Shown in pieces: positions 34,301 through 47,092 of a stretch of DNA of 64,000 nucleotides. The position numbers were made by a program, and so were the translations under genes. The notes beneath the pieces were generated by a model. It saw only the letters and a list, made by a program, of their open reading frames with translations. It did no database searches and had not been told where the DNA came from. Source of the DNA: Klebsormidium nitens (taxonomy: Eukaryota > Streptophyta > Klebsormidiophyceae > Klebsormidiales > Klebsormidiaceae); NCBI GenBank assembly GCA_000708835.1, contig DF236992.1, positions 1 to 64,000 on the forward strand, read 5' to 3'. Positions within the stretch are counted from its first letter, which is position 1. Every line of letters begins with the position of its first letter.

Positions 34301-37300
34301 CAGTCTCGACCGGCCTACATGCAAGTCTAAGTTAGACGGACAGGCCCAGCTTCTCTCAACCCATTGATGCCTACCGTTCATATAGCCGAGCCTTCCGGCC
34401 ATGCTTGCTCCCAGCCTGTCAGAAACTTTGAAGAAGGTTTCGGATTTCGGCAACACTTACAGGAATGTTGCTCAACTATTCGTACCTGGCCAACAGGTGT
34501 CTGGCCAACTTTGCAGCAGTGAGTCTGGTAAAAGGGCGTGTAACCACTACTTAACCACTCATGTTTATCTCTCTGATCGCAGGACCAAGCCGAGGCATGT
34601 GCAGCCGAGTTCAAAGCGCAGCTCGCTGCCCGGGGAGTCCCCCCTTCAGTTCCGGACAACTGCCTGATAACGCCTGCCCTTCTGCTTAACGGCGTCGGTT
34701 GTTACAACTACACCACAATCCTGCAAAGGGTCCCGGCTCCTGTGTATGAGCAAATAGAGGCTGTGTGCAATCCGGCTACAAGCAATTGCAGCCAGTGCGT
34801 ACCGGTCTTCTTGTCCTTGGGTGCGGAGCTGGCTAATACCACTAGTACCACTTATCTCAACCAATGCATGCTCACTTTTGGGACGCAATACTTCGGCGGG
34901 TTCTCAACCATGGAAGATGTTACCGACCGGCTGAATTGCTTCTACCAATTTCCCCCGGGGTTAGAGCTAAGCCTTCCGAGCCCCCGGTCAAAGAGCAGCC
35001 GCCGTAACGTCGGCCTCATTACAGGCATAAGCACAGCGATTGCTGTAACGGTCGTAGCGTTTATCTGTCTTGCGTTACTTTTCTGGCGGCGCTCTTCGGT
35101 CCTGGTGGACGCGAAAACGCTCGATCGTATGGCGTCCTTGAAACGGAGCCCGAACAACAAAGGGCTCAAAGTGTTCAGTCGGAGGCAGCTGCGGCAGGCA
35201 ACAAACAACTTCGATGAAAGCGCGTTGATAGGCCAGGGCGGCTCAGGGAAGGTCTATGTGGGGCTGCTGAAAGGCCATGCAGTGGCGATCAAGGAAGCCT
35301 TGTATTCGTGCAACAGCAAACGCGGTGCGCAGGTAAGAATGGACGTGGTTGAGCTTTGCTTTTTTTCGGGATTGCTTTGGATCATCGAAGTTCTTGGCGC
35401 GTTTTCATAAGGTATCTGCAGGCATGCTTCGAGCGACGTTGAATGTCCCCGTTGCATCCATCCTGTATTGCCAGGAGCTTTGTGTTCTTTCTTACTTTGG
35501 TCCGTGCGACTCTGGATATTTCAGTCCTGGCCCAAGCTCGACTCTGCGAGGCTATTTGATGGTTTGTGCAAGAGGGTCCTGATTGTCAGCATGGATTCAA
35601 ACGCTTTTCAGCAAACGGGTTATGCGAAGAAATGTTCCTTCGGACTCTTTTTGCCGAATCTTGCTCCAGCTAAGGCCTGGGAGTATGAAGGCTCAATTCG
35701 TTCAAGAGAACCTCCCGTATGGACATGCCCGGCGTACGGGTCTTAGCGAAGTTCGAGGCATGTTTCTTACCATTTCACAAGAAGTGTGGGTTCACAATCT
35801 TGCCCGAGAAGCGCAAACTCGAACCGGCTGGTAATACGCAAAGAGTGCTCACGTAACCATGATTCAAAGGCCTTGGTTAACGGTGCTTTTCCCGTTGGTC
35901 GATCAACCTCGATTTATGCACGTATTGCAGGAAGCGTGGAACGAGCTTACTACGCTAGCCTGCTGCCGGCACCGCAACCTGGTGGTTCTCAAAGGATGTT
36001 GCGTCGATCGATCGCACATCAGGTGAAGGAAGTTTGTCAGCAACAGCGTTCAATCGCATGGAATACCTTTGTACGTTGGAAAGAAGGAACAAATTTGTGC
36101 TTTATGCGCTTGCATCAGCGCTTGGCAAAGTATCGACCTTGTCTGTATCTCTCCTGCGTACTAGCTTTTCTTTGTCAAAGACGATACTCGAGATGCTGTT
36201 CAAGCTCAGTAATCTATAGGGAGAGCAGGAGGTCGAGACACAGACAACCCGAGCGTCTCCCTGTCCGCAACAAGATGAACCTTTGCAGGCAGTAGAGGGG
36301 AATGAAAAATGGCCAGAGGTATTTCCAAGCTTGCTCGAAGCTTATCAGCCCTGCGGCTTTGCCCCCTTCGTGTCGGCGAAGCCTTTCAGCTAAGCGCACC
36401 CTTGATTCTGGGAAGTTAAAGAATTGCCAACTTCGTATCGCCCTTTCCTTGTCAGCTGCAAGGCTAGACGCTCTGGCATCAAGCGGGCTAAGAAGTTGAG
36501 TGCTCTGACTCTCGTTTTCATCCTTGCAGCCTTGTTTACGAGTTAATGGAAGAAGGCAGCCTGGAGGATCACCTCTTTGAAATTCATACGGACACTCAGA
36601 GGTGCCCGGGCAGAAGCATTACCGTCCGCTTCTTAGACTGGCCCACCCGCCTGAAGATCGCCCAGGGAACTGCCAGCGGTCTGGCTTATCTGCACGATGT
36701 AAGTCGCAATCCGCAAAAAGAGCGCGCTTTTTGAATTGCCGTGCAGGAACGTTACCGCCTTCCAAATCTGTTGAGCATGCTCGACTGCTGACCTGCAACG
36801 AGTGACGCGCTTTGGTCAGCTCTCAGTTCAGTCCCATGGTTGCAAGGTGTCGCTTAAAGTCAGCTTGTTGCAGGTCGAATGGGGTACAAGCGGCTTGTGC
36901 CTTGTCCAGGATTAGCTTGCAAAACGACGCTTGATAGGCGAAGCAGACGTAGCTGGAAAGGGGATGTCTGTCGAAGTTCTTTCAAGGACCGTTGAATGCA
37001 AGCACGGGCCTGTTTCTGCAACGATCAAGTGCCTTCAGTGTGTGCGGATCACACACTCCAATCTTTGTACCTCAACTCTCCAGGAGTGCACCCCCCGCAT
37101 CATACACCGAGACGTCAAACCGAGCAACATTCTGCTGACGTCGTCCACTTTCGAGCCGAAGCTCGCCGACTTTGGTCTTGCGAGGCTGGCCGCTTTTGAC
37201 GAGACGCACGTGACCACGGGTGAGCATAGAGCACCAGTCTAAACACTGATAGGAGAGAGATGTCGCTTCGATCATGGTTCCTACGGTCGAAGAAATCTGC

Positions 37301-39126
37301 TTCAGAGGAAATTGTGGCCCCCTCAACCATGTCTCGATCAATTTGATGGCCAGATAATATTCTCGTGGTGAACTTTTCACTGCGGTTAGGTTAAATCGCT
37401 TCTCAACCAATACCTCTTGATCCTTGTCGACGCATCTGACCGTGGCACACGTCTTTCGTGTTTGTGGTGAGGCCTTTTCCCTCAACCTCTAAGAAGTGTC
37501 TCCTTGTCGGTCTTCGTCGGGTGCCTACTACACGACAGTCCAAGCAAACACTCCCGGGGCGACCGAGCCACAGAATCAGCCGGTACTTTGACCTAGCGGA
37601 GCCAACAACCCAACCCGATCTCAAAGCTGTCTTTCAAGCAATCAAGCCAAAAGTGACTTTCTGTGATCTACCCCTACAGGGATTGCGGGCACGTGGGGTT
37701 ACCTGAGCCCCGAGTATATGGCCGCCGGGCAGCTGACGGAGAAGGCTGACGTGTACAGCTTCGGGGTGGTGCTGCTGACGTTGCTGGCCGGCCGACGGCC
37801 TCAGTTACCAGACGCACCAGCGGACGAGGTGCGGACACGTGGCTACTCGATCCTTATGACACGTGGCTACTGGAATGTTGACACAACCTTGTTCTGTGTG
37901 CCCCAGATTTGTCCTTGTGCTCTGCTTCTTTGTTTTGAGCAAGAGGAAAGAACAGGGAGCACTCTCATCTCTTTAAAGCTGGATGCAGAGGCTAAATTTG
38001 GATGAGTAGGCGAGTGATTCGGATGTGCATAGTGTTCCACCATCCAAGCGGTTGTTTTCTCGGAGGATCAGGGGATCATCTTTCTAGATGTACAATCGTA
38101 CTGTTGTCGTAGATTTTATGAAGCGGACAGTTACCTTGCTGCCCTGAATCGCATGTTGAAAGCATGGCGCTGGTGCCTGCGAGTTCCCTTCTCACGCTTT
38201 CCATACTTCATTCAGGTTTTCTTGCCGGAGTGGGCTTGGAGTCTGGCGGAACGGAATGAGCTGGGGCTGCTAATTGATCCGCGGCTCGAGAAGGAACGGA
38301 ACGAACACGGCGACAGCATGGACCGGATGACAAGGGTAAGAAGTGTTCTGTAACGGAAAGAAGTTACTCGTTTTCAATTGCATATCATTGGTAGCTTCTG
38401 TCGCTCTCCTACGATTCAGCTCGGAGTCGTACCTTCCTAAGAGTCGGCTCCAATAGGCTGGTCGCTCGCACTTCGTGTGGCTTCTCTCAAGTACCTTTGG
38501 TCGTACTCTGAAAAGCGTACGGTCAGATGAAGGATGCTGAATGAGGCTTATAAAGGTCCGCACGGTTTCAGGGGCGTGTCTTTCTCGAGGAAGCTTGTCT
38601 GAAAGGATGGACGAGTTCGGAGGATATGAGAAGCCAGTGCTTAAGTGGCAAGGCTCGTAATGAGAAAGCCTGTTCTCAGCACATGCGGTTTATTTACTCG
38701 TCTGAAGACTTTAGTCCTAGGAGACGCCTTTAGTTGTGCTTCTCGATCCAGCTTGCCCACGAGAGCAATTTTCAATCAGTATTGACGCACACCTTTTGGA
38801 ACGCTGCAGTACATATGCGTAGTGCCCAGCGAATGAGCTACGTCTGGACAGAATCTGCGCGTATCTGAAGCATGTACTCTGTTATTTCACTGACTTCAGC
38901 TTTCGTTTTGCGCACGTGCCAGCTCGCCCTCTTTTGCGTCCACACCGCCACCGCCATCCGCCCAAGCATGCGTCGGTGCGCGGACATTCTTACAAACAGT
39001 CTAGAGGTTCCGCCCCTTCCTTATCGACCCGTGACCCTCCATACGATCGCGTCCATGTCGTCGTCCGACTCCTCAGCGGTCGCCTCAGCTGTTACTGATC
39101 CCAGTAGCCGACACTCATTGGACTAG
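31304..39126 (+). CDS. Receptor-like kinase with two SPARK-like modules
   Basis: Thirteen exons join in phase to 866 aa: 31304-31502, 31983-32101, 32428-32635, 33009-33131, 33694-33962, 34434-34496, 34583-35332, 35931-36022, 36530-36698, 37084-37219, 37680-37828, 38216-38335, 38923-39126. Residues 1-26 form a signal peptide. The ectodomain has two Cys-rich modules resembling the SPARK domain, each opening with CC and a tyrosine-bearing helix ([36 protein letters not shown]) and each ending in a Cys cluster ([21 protein letters not shown]). One membrane helix lies at about 470-495. The Ser/Thr kinase has GQGGSG (544-549), catalytic Lys 564 in VAIK, HRD Asp 674, DFG Asp 693 and [20 protein letters not shown], so it looks active. 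It is closest in style to plant RKF3/At1g11050-type kinases. It should sit in the plasma membrane; the ligand is unknown. Exon 6 start (34434 or 34437) is uncertain. Confidence 0.88.
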
Positions 39127-40280
39127 AGGCTGACGGTCAGATTACGAGTAGTAAGTGTGCGAAAGAAAGCTTTGTTTCAGCGATTGGGGAAGGTCGTATG
39201 TAATCCAAGCTTGATCATAGATTGCGTCAAAATGCCTAAACAAGGAATGAGTTCATCATGTCTAAACGGTCTACCAGACAAGCGGAAAAGTGGCGTATTT
39301 ATTTGGACTGAGTTAGATATGCGGCCAAGAATGTTCTGAAACGTCCCTAGCTGAAGGACCGTTTGTAAACAGGACTTGATAACGCGAGCTATATTACGTT
39401 GATAAAATTCAAAAGTGTGTGGTAACGACAGGCCTGCGACCTTATGGAAGCGCCAGGCCCCTATGGTTCATAGGCTATGCCGGAGGGGTCGGGGGTCGGG
39501 ATGCCCGGCCCCGGCGGTGAAGTGACCGGGCTGGGTTGGGTGGAAATGCAAGGTCGCGCCAACTGCGCCTCAGGCTTGCGAGGCGCGGCGGGGCCTCGCA
39601 AGCGCGGCCGCGGCACGTGAACCGCTGGTGTCATATGATAACGCTTCACGGTGAAGATGATTGGAGACTATATGCGAAGGAGGATCTATAATTCAAGGAC
39701 GCTTGTGGCGCCGCGAGCTTTGCTCAACAGCAAGTGGCAGCAATTCAATAAAGGGCAAGAATCCAAGAGCTAGGGGAAAAGCACTCGGGTCTGTCTCAAT
39801 GCATATGGTTGTCGCAATGGTTCAGACTATGCACTTGCACTGAGCGGCGCACGGCTTGCACTTCCATTCGTGTCGACCATGAGATTCGCTCGATCTAGTT
39901 GACCGCTGCTTTGCTGTGCTGCGCTGCCAAGTGCCAAATATCATAGGCTCTCGCTCACTCTCAAAGTTTTACTACCGACGTCAGTTTGGCACGCTTTGGC
40001 GGGCGTACTTAGGATTGACTTCAACGGCCAGCTTACGAGTAGCTTTCTGGAATTGAATACAGCCCGTTTGCGTGCGGCTTGCACGGTATACAGAAAAGCA
40101 TGAAGCAATTGCGCCCTCTCTCCTCCCTATCATAATCAGCGAAGCACTCATCTCTCGGAGCAAAGTCAGCAAACCGCTTATTGGATCCGAGTCGAGCCGC
40201 GAGTTGAGTCGAGCCGCGAATATAAGCTTCAGAGACAACTCCAAGTCGATTACAAGAACTTCTGGCATCTCGAGCCTTCA
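39127..40280. other. Intergenic sequence 3' of two convergent genes
   Basis: No coding sequence is recognised. A perfect 11-bp hairpin, GCTTGCGAGGC / GCCTCGCAAGC, with an 8-base loop lies at 39574-39603 in a GC-rich patch. Confidence 0.45.
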
Positions 40281-43200
40281 CTATCGATCCTGCCCCGGCG
40301 GAAGCGTCAACGGTTGAGGAATCGCGCCGGCCTGTGATGTCGTGACATTGTTGTACGCGAGCCACGCGCGCTTGGCGACGCCCTCCCGCATCTCCAGACG
40401 CGCCACGTGGCGCTCCATCTCTCGCCGCAGATCAATAAGCCGCACCTGGAAGGCGCTGTACACGGCGTTGTGCTCCTTCATGTCTTCTGCAGGGAAGCAA
40501 AAAGTATTGCAGTCTGGGGGGCAGGATGAGAGACGAAAACGCTAGCTGAGGTCTGGAGCAGCCCAGAGGCGCCGCAAATGGCTCCGAGTTGTCTGCGGAG
40601 AAGCCTGATTGACAGGTTTCACGCCGGAAGGTAGAACAGGAGAAGCGAGCAAGACGGTCCAAGATCAACTTTACAGATGTTTTAAGGGTTTTAAGGGTAC
40701 ACTGCACGGACCACGAGCTGAGAAAAAGGCGACATACATAGTCCTCATGACATGAAATCTACTCAATTCCTTTTATCGGCAGTATAAAGTGTACCAAACA
40801 AGGCTGGCGATGCCCTTGCGAGGAGCAAGGGTCCATCCGGAGACTTTGCATGATCATGACTTGAGAGGCAAGTATCATGTCTTAAGGCGGATGCACTTCA
40901 ACTGAAAGGTTTTAATCAAGAGGAACAACTCGTCTGGCCGCAAGCAATCGTTGAGAAATGCGAATTGATCCGACGGCAAGAGCCGAAAGCGCGCCCAGTA
41001 TCCAGCAAGTGCGAGATCTCACTCGCGTGCAGCGCGGCCGCGACTTCGATCCCGAGCCGCTCCCCAACGGCGCGCCGCTTCGCGATCGCCTCCAGCTCCG
41101 TCGCGCGCGCGTCCTCCGCCGCACGCTTCAGCGCGTCCCACTCCTTGCGCGCCCGCGCACGCGCCTTAGAGGCCAGGTAACCCAAGCTGTCGTCGAAGGC
41201 CTTCGTGGCGCCCAGCTCCTTGAAGACTTCAACGGCGTTCAGGTCGAGCTCCGGGGGCAGGACATCTGGCCAAAGAGGGACCGTTCGATGGGTTCGAGTC
41301 CGTGTCAGATGGGCACGCGCTCTTTGCTCGTTTCCCGATATTCGTAACTATGATTTCTACAATCAACTGAACTAGGCCTGACGTCTTCAAAGAGACCACA
41401 GCGTCCACCGAAAAGGACAGCGTTGTCAAAGCTTGGCTGACTCGACAAGATCCTCCTTCCATCCTTCGTGATTCTGGCCGTCTCCGATGCAATTGAGATC
41501 TTTTCTTTTGATCTGATACCGATCATCGGTGCGATCAAAAGACTTTGCACATGTCGTGTGACTGGGAGGCCGTCCGCGGCACGCTATGATCGGGTCAAGT
41601 CGTAAAAGCAAGTTTGGACAAGAGATGAGAATTTGCGTGCAAAGGCATTCTCTGTTTCCGTGCCGATCACCGTGCTGGCTCCTGATCCACCCAAAACAAG
41701 TTACTCATTGCTTCGAACCCACACTGGCTATCAAAACGCTCCGGTGGCCCCAAAGCTTTGAAGCACGGCGCGAATAAGAGCTGCCTTGAGTTACTTTAGT
41801 GTCTGGCGAAGCGCCTTAGAAAAAATCGTATTCAGCAGGCCGGGGCGACTTACCGAGCAGATCCATGATCGCCCACATGCACCGTTCCTTTGCCTCCTTC
41901 ACCCCCTTACACCCCCCCTTTTCCCCGGCCATTTCGGTCCCCTGGCCAGCGCTCTCGGACTCCAGACCCTCCCGGTCGTCAGCATCTGACACGTGGCGCC
42001 GTCCCCGCTTGTTCGCCCGCGCGCGCAGCGAGTACACCAACGCCTCGATTGCCTCCTGCTCGCCGTCCCCGCCGATGTGAACAGGCCCCTGCGCGCGCGC
42101 AGCATTGCGGGGCGCATTCGCACACTTCCCCTTCCGGCCCCGCGGCGAGCCGAGGCCTTCGCTCTTGTTCCGCTGGTTCGCCGCTTCCGCCAGGACCCAG
42201 GCCGCTTCCTCGGGGCGGATTCCGGCGGAGAACTTGCCATCTCTTTTCCGGTTCTGCCGTTCCGCCACTAGCTGATGCAGCGTCTTTCCGTCCGATCCGT
42301 TTCCGTCTCCTTCCGCTCGTCCCGTTCCGCCACTCCGCTTTGCTGGCTTCCGAACGCGCTTGATTCCTTGGGTGTGGGTCTCTGCGGCAGTCGCAAGCGC
42401 TTCCATGCCTCCGTCTTCCATTCCTTTCCGCTTCTTCCGGCGTTCTGGTTTGCCTTCCTTCTTCGCCTCCTTCTTTTGTTGTCCTGCCAGAGACCGGCAT
42501 TCTCGTCAAGACGCATAGACACATCGCTTCTCGAGACCAATCTTTTCACGCATCGTTTCGCTTCCTTTCAACATTTCTGTTCTCGGCAAATGAAAATGTA
42601 AAGTGAGATGTGATGCTGACGATTGACCACTCGTCGACAATAGTTTCATGCGGTCCAACGTGATTCAAGCGACGTGACAAGGTCTGAAAGCCTGGAGAAA
42701 AGATTCCGAGACTTTTTAAATCCCGGTCTGACATTATATGAACTCCGTTCAAGGACAATCAAAGATCCATTTTAGATCCCCACGGTCTGTCAAAGACTTA
42801 CATGAGTGACTTGATCTGGACCTGATCGACGTTAGTTATTTTATGCATTCAAGGAAGGCTTTAATTTCTCTCTTACCAGACTTTTGCTGCAAGCTGGTTG
42901 TAGGCAACCTGCTGCAAGAAGGTGGCGTTTCCTATCTGATCGTGCCGAAAGCTCTCCAGTACGAGGGCCGGCTTGCCGGCTTGGTCCTTGGTAGACAACA
43001 AGCAAGGAATCGCGTCGCACAATCGTGGACCCCAGAACGGATCGCTTGCATTCATAGGAGCCAATACGAGCCGATACGAGCAATACGTGCATCGTTTGCC
43101 TTGACGAACGAACAAACGACACACCTGATAAGCGGGCTTCTGCCTTAATTTTAAGACCCTAGAACCCCTCAACCCCTGAAACAATAACCCTAAAATCTTG

Positions 43201-44155
43201 GGTTCTGACATCCAGACGGTCAAAACTTACTGGGCACCGGGGTCTCTCCCCGCACCCTCGTCTCCAGGGCCCCCTTGGTCGGTGCCCCGAGCGCCATCTT
43301 CGCGCAGATGATCCTCTTTAGCTCCTTCACTCGGACCGTCTTCCTGTGGACGTCGTTCTCCCCGGTCACGATGAAGTGCACCAGCGACAGCAGTGGCTGG
43401 TTCATCGCCCAGACCGCGTCGGCGTCCAACCGCGCGCGCTCGCGCTCGAGGCGCGCGCGCAGCGCGGCCGCGCCGCGCGCCTTGACCGCCTCCTCCATCG
43501 CGTACAGCAGGCCGCGGTCGTTGTTGACGGCCCAGTTGAGCGCGCTCCATTTCGGGGGGTCGCTCACCAGGTCTTCCAACAGCTGCTCGACGGGGGGGAG
43601 CGCGCAGCTGGCGGCCGGCTTTTGGTCGGGGTTTAGCGCGGGGTTTGGGCTGGGATCTCGGGCGGGGTTGAGGGTGATGGGACTGGTGCCGCCGTTTGAA
43701 GAGGAATCCGGGTTAGAGTGAGGGTCGAGCTTTGAGTCGAGGCGACTGGTGCCAGGATCGATGTCCGGGAAGGGGTCTGAGCCAGGCTTTACGTCAGCGA
43801 TTCGAGCGGAATCTTGTGCGGCATTCTGAGCGGACTCCGCGCCAACTTCGAGCGCGAGGTTTGGCTGATCATGTTCTGGAATGGCCGAATTCACAGCGAA
43901 TTCTTCCTCAGGCTTGGATTGATGCGTAGAGTTTTGCGCAGCTTGAAAACCCTGCGCGGGGTTTGGGCCCTGGCTGCGGCGCTCGTCGGACGTGGGCGGG
44001 GTGTCGGGGAAAAGTGGCCGGGACAGTGCTGGCGACATAATCCCGGGCGCAGCTTGAGGTTCAGATTTGGGAGTGAGGCAGGGGCTTGTGCCTGGGGCGA
44101 ATTCTGCTGCAGGACTCGTGGTCGGGGAAGTCTCCCGGGCTGTGCCAGTCGCCAT
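40281..44155 (-). CDS. Unrecognised Lys/Arg-rich helical protein
   Basis: Four exons join in phase to 667 aa: 43231-44155, 41854-42483, 41023-41265 and 40281-40486. The ATG at 44155 starts a Pro/Ser/Asp-rich disordered region of about 185 residues. A helical domain follows, with DPPKWSALNWAV and WAMNQPLLSLVHFI. Exon 2 opens with a strongly basic run (KKEAKKEGKPERRKKRKG) that could be a nuclear signal. The last two exons are charged and helical (GYLASKARARARKEWDALKRAA; LRREMERHVARLEMREGVAKRAW), likely a coiled coil. Splice sites are good consensus, for example GTGAGA at 41022. I recognise no family and assign no function; nuclear location is an inference from the basic stretches. Confidence 0.7.
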
Positions 44156-47092
44156 TTCGCGTTGGAACTTAACGGGATGTTCTTCGTCAGCTTCGCGGCG
44201 CTTTTGTCCGAGAAACGGCTCTAGAGCGTGTTACCTGGAAGGAAAGAGGAAGGCGCTTTGGACTGGGTCCGTTGTATTGTTTGGTTTCTTGGCGAAATGA
44301 AGTGACGAAAGCGTGATGCTTTTTGGCACAGTGGAGAATTTGTGGGACTACATTTCATAGTGTCTGCTTTTAGGCTCAAGAGAGACAACGTAGATTTTAG
44401 GCAGAATTTCGGATCTCTATTTCCTCAGTGAGAAGGCCCGTATAGGACATAATCAATGTCGAAGATATTCCTCAGAGGTCAGTCCAGCACATCATGCTTA
44501 CTCAGATCAGCCCGATACGGCATCAATTTCAAAAGATGCCAATTCAGGCTACAACGAGAGGGCACTAACAAGAATCAGCAACTGAGCTTAAAGACAAAAG
44601 AAAGGTTCATCCCTTACAATGATCACCGTGTTCTTCCACTCTTTTGAACCCTAAGCAGCAGGGATTAGACGTGCTTTGAGCTTCTGTCTTTCTCGACGCC
44701 AATCTACAACACAACAGATCGTCTAAGCACTCCAAACTCGAGTTCGAGAAGAATCATGACAAATCCACGTCAAGGTGCACAGAAGAACCTCTAATGAGAC
44801 CTCGGAGACTCTTTACCTCGTATTTACAGCTTCGACTGCCAGACTGCTGAAAATCAAGACAAGAACTAACATGCCTATGCTAAGAATTGCTCCTGCGAAA
44901 ATCTGGTGGGGCGTCAGCTTTGATCCTCCTCCAATCAATCACGGTGCCTGACAATTCTTCTCAGGGATCCGTGTTTCATCGCAAACCCCTCGAAACCTCC
45001 CGAATCATCAGCAAAACCTTGGACTCAAAATCAAGTCAATTCAGCTTGAGATTCAAACGTAGATCGTCCATTTTGGTGATAAAGCCTTGCAAACCAGGGT
45101 TATAGAATCGGTCACCGACTGATGGCATTTCGGACTTGAGTATGGGAAGCGACGAAAGCGATCCTTGTTCCCAAGAACAAAATCATCAAGGAAGCCGGAG
45201 GCAATGGTAACGCATGCAAGGATCTTCAGAAAACAGTCTTGCTAACCTTCAAAAAGGTGTCAAAGGCTCTTCTCGAAACTTCGAAGCAGCATGCGCGAAA
45301 GCCTTTCTATTTCACGAGAAAGAGAAATGCGATTCAGCGGAAACCCCCATGGGAATCCTCAGCGCCTGACTACGCAGTATGACTGCGCGTCGTCGCTTTG
45401 CTTCTTAAGAAACAAGCTTCTTCGTTTGAACTGGCCCCAACATATACGAAGCCCTTTGCCAGGTGGTATTCGTATCATTTGCAAGGACATATGGTTGATT
45501 GGCACTCACCACAATCAAGCAGCTCGCTCCAAACTCCATGCATGTGCTCCGCTTCGCAGATCCAACCGTCCTGCTGTCAAGGCCATTTCACGTCGTTGAG
45601 ATCAGCGCCCGAGCCAGATCTGAAGAAACAACTCCTTTAGCTGCCCCTTAATATTGTGTCTACTTGACTTCGTGCCTTATTTGCTCCTCAAAAAGGCCTT
45701 CAGCACAATTGGTCCTTGTGAAACTCGCAATTACCCTAAGGATCCTCGTGGGTGGATCCTGGCTTAACCCTCCTGCTGCTTACCGGCGCAACTTGACATC
45801 CATAGGGTTCAATAAGAGGCGATTTGATGAATGGTCTCTTTTCCAAGTCCCGCCTGCGCAAAAGGCCTACGCGCTTAAACCTCGTGGCCTAAGTGAGGGG
45901 TGTCGTCGCCACAGAGGAAAGATAGCTGAAAGTGGTGAGGTCAAAACCCGGTAAGCCTCAAGTCGCGTTCAGCTCGCTCTGAGAAGTTTCCAGTCTTCTA
46001 CGAGATCGCGCAGGTTGCAGCGCAAATTGAACTCTTGCTTCTTGTGTTCACAATCCTGACAAATTTGACACTCCGATCACTTGGTGCGTGCTCCAAACGA
46101 TTCAGACAGGCTTTCCGCCCGCCCGCGCTGACTACTTCTTGAACAACCCCACAACTCACAGCTGTTGGAAGTGTCAACTTCCACGTCGATTGACGTCAGC
46201 ATCCGGAAGACGGGTTAAACGCAGGCGCGACTATTGTCAACGAAGGCAATCGAAAGACTGGATGGGGCTGGTCAGCGAAAAGTTTGGATTAGATTTGGGT
46301 TAGCGGGCTGGGTTGGATGTCGTCACTTTCCCTCTGCTTTGACAGGGTCACTGCTTCAGGAGAGTTTGAGATCGGGTCCTCGTGAATCCGGAGTCGGGGC
46401 AATATTGCGATCTCGCAAGGAACATGCTGAGAAATGCTAAAAGTGCGTGCCGCGCCGATTGCAGAATGCAATTTGCTGACCCCTCGATCGATCCACTATA
46501 TCAACGATTGTGCGTCTATACTACGAGCTTTTCGTCCTTTTCAAATCCAACTTTTGTTGAACCCCTCAGGTAATTGCCTATACAGCCTATACCTACCAAT
46601 GCAGCATGCTTTTGAATGTCCTTCTAGCTGCATGCGCACTCGGCGAAGTACCCGCGGAGTCGCGCGAAGATCCTTATATATAGTTGATAGGAGAGGGCCG
46701 CTTATACAGTTATGCATTTCCTTCAAAATTTCAAACAATGCACATATATCACCGAGCGAAAAACATGCATATGTACAAAACGCTTATTGGCTTATAAACT
46801 TCTATAATGTATACATGAGTTGCACAAAGATCCTGATTGCGGTTGGTCAAGAGACTGCTGCACGCAGCTCCTCAACATGAGCCAAATAAATGAGGAACGA
46901 TCAATCGTCGTCATGCGCATGTGACGAGAAGATTGCTTTGCAGCATGCAGTCGGGACGACCAAGCCTTTTTGGTGACAGACCGTCTATAACATCACCCTA
47001 GCTCTGTTGCTGATCCATTTACACAATGTTCACTGCTGAATTGGGCGTGACGCGGTTACTCGCACTTTTTTGCGATTATGGCAATCAGAAAA
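44156..47092. other. Intergenic sequence, no recognisable gene
   Basis: Short ORFs on both strands show no motifs or exon-like borders. The left end should hold the promoter of the minus-strand gene ending at 44155. The rest appears empty. Confidence 0.35.

Noticed and set aside
41286-41302. tRNA-like B box (GGTTCGAGTCC)
   Set aside because: No A box at the right distance and no cloverleaf; it lies in an intron.
46434-46880. 148-codon plus-strand ORF
   Set aside because: Composition and lack of motifs look random, and no splice or regulatory context supports it.
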